A stretch of DNA of 64,000 nt from Aquimarina amphilecti (lineage in GTDB: Bacteria; Bacteroidota; Bacteroidia; Flavobacteriales; Flavobacteriaceae): the NCBI RefSeq assembly GCF_900109375.1, contig NZ_FOAB01000001.1, forward strand, positions 248,001 to 312,000, given 5' to 3'. The position numbers and the translations under genes were made by a program. The number at the start of each line of letters is the position of its first letter. The stretch's first letter is position 1. The notes under the pieces are model-generated. The model searched no databases and was not told the origin of the DNA. It worked only from the letters and a program-made list of their open reading frames with translations. This document shows positions 63,496-64,000 of this stretch, piece after piece.

Positions 63496-64000
63496 ATGAA
63501 AAGAATTTTAGCGATAGATGACCAACAGTTAATTTTATTGTCTTTAGAAAAACACCTTTCTGATCTTGGTTATGAGATTAAATGTTCAGATAATGGAAAA
63601 GAAGGCCTATCGTTATTCGAATCTTTTTCTCCAGATCTTGTTATAGTTGATATTAATATGGATGGAATGTCGGGTTTAGAAGTTATAAAAACTATCAAAG
63701 AGGAAAAAAAATCAAATGTAAAAATACTAGTACTTTCTGGAAATAATGATGAGGATACAATAATAGATGGTTTTGATATGGGTATTGATGACTATATGAA
63801 AAAACCGTTATCTCTAAATGAGGTATCCGTAAGAATTGGAAGAATTTTAGGGATTAAACATGAAAGGTCTCCTTCTAAAGATTCTAAAGGTAAAATGTTA
63901 CAAAGAAATTGTGTTGGAGTTGTAATACCATGTTATAACGAGGAAAAAAGATTATTGAGTAAGGAATTTATAGATTTTACTAATAGTAATTTAGGATATC
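63496..64000 (+). CDS. response-regulator receiver fused to a family 2 glycosyltransferase, 3'-truncated
   Basis: 168 residues are visible before the window ends. Residues 1-120 form a receiver domain: ILAIDDQQ, phospho-acceptor Asp52 (IVDINMDGMSG), Ser in LVLSGNN, and switch Lys in YMKKPLSL. After a short Lys/Ser-rich linker, a family 2 glycosyltransferase begins at about residue 138 (NCVGVVIPCYNEEKRLL). Phosphorylation may therefore control the synthesis of a glycan or glycolipid. The rest of the enzyme lies outside the window, so acceptor and membrane anchors are unknown. Confidence 0.88.
   Translation, partial: MKRILAIDDQQLILLSLEKHLSDLGYEIKCSDNGKEGLSLFESFSPDLVIVDINMDGMSGLEVIKTIKEEKKSNVKILVLSGNNDEDTIIDGFDMGIDDYMKKPLSLNEVSVRIGRILGIKHERSPSKDSKGKMLQRNCVGVVIPCYNEEKRLLSKEFIDFTNSNLGY

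Overview
The window is a low-GC chromosome segment from a member of the Bacteroidota, almost certainly a Flavobacteriaceae species. The genus cannot be fixed from sequence alone. Support comes from the repeated use of the Bacteroidota promoter signature (TTG, a spacer of about 19-21 nt, then TAnnTTTG), poor Shine-Dalgarno sites, an Oar-type TonB-dependent receptor, and Bacteroidota-typical families (DUF3822, DUF4290, a LytTR regulator beside rpsF, MurA with Asp in place of the catalytic Cys).

Layout. Positions 1-8.5 kb hold the 3' part of a giant RHS/YD-repeat protein with a variable C-terminal region, followed 1 bp later by a small gene placed like a cognate immunity gene. Positions 8.5-11.6 kb are an accessory, gene-poor stretch: a lipoprotein, a REP-associated tyrosine transposase (RAYT), and many copies of a REP-like palindromic element whose hairpin stems vary by paired changes. 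Positions 11.6-12.5 kb hold two small membrane proteins and a lone double-glycine-leader peptide. Positions 12.7-23.6 kb are mostly housekeeping: rsmD, a RecD-like helicase, a fused KdsB-KdnB-like protein, an acyltransferase, yebC, pterin dehydratase, maf and a UbiA-family prenyltransferase. Positions 23.8-31.8 kb form a same-strand locus of exported proteins (two S41 peptidases, a beta-lactamase-fold hydrolase, two small paralogous secreted proteins) built around a histidine kinase/response regulator pair and a CPBP membrane protease. Four of these genes share a nearly identical 5' leader.

From 31.8 kb onward the segment is again core-like: rlmH, nadC, a BrkB-family protein, three chalcone-isomerase-like secreted paralogs with a DUF2147 protein, priA, a LytTR regulator, the rpsF-rpsR-rplI operon, a TonB-dependent receptor, an ABC permease, hisS, tRNA-Met(CAU), an aminotransferase, YqgE, HU, the operon ATPase-recQ-fmt, a molybdenum hydroxylase operon (2Fe-2S subunit, Moco subunit, XdhC, MocA-like), DUF493, DUF4290-murA and a DbpA-like helicase. 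The window ends inside a gene that fuses a response-regulator receiver domain to a family 2 glycosyltransferase.

The most interesting points are the RHS toxin/immunity pair beside the RAYT/REP element family, the KdsB-KdnB fusion (suggesting 8-amino-Kdo lipopolysaccharide chemistry), the shared leader of the exported-hydrolase locus, the receiver-glycosyltransferase fusion, the orphan GG-leader peptide, and a MocA-like gene whose nucleotide-binding loop can only be included by a non-canonical start codon.
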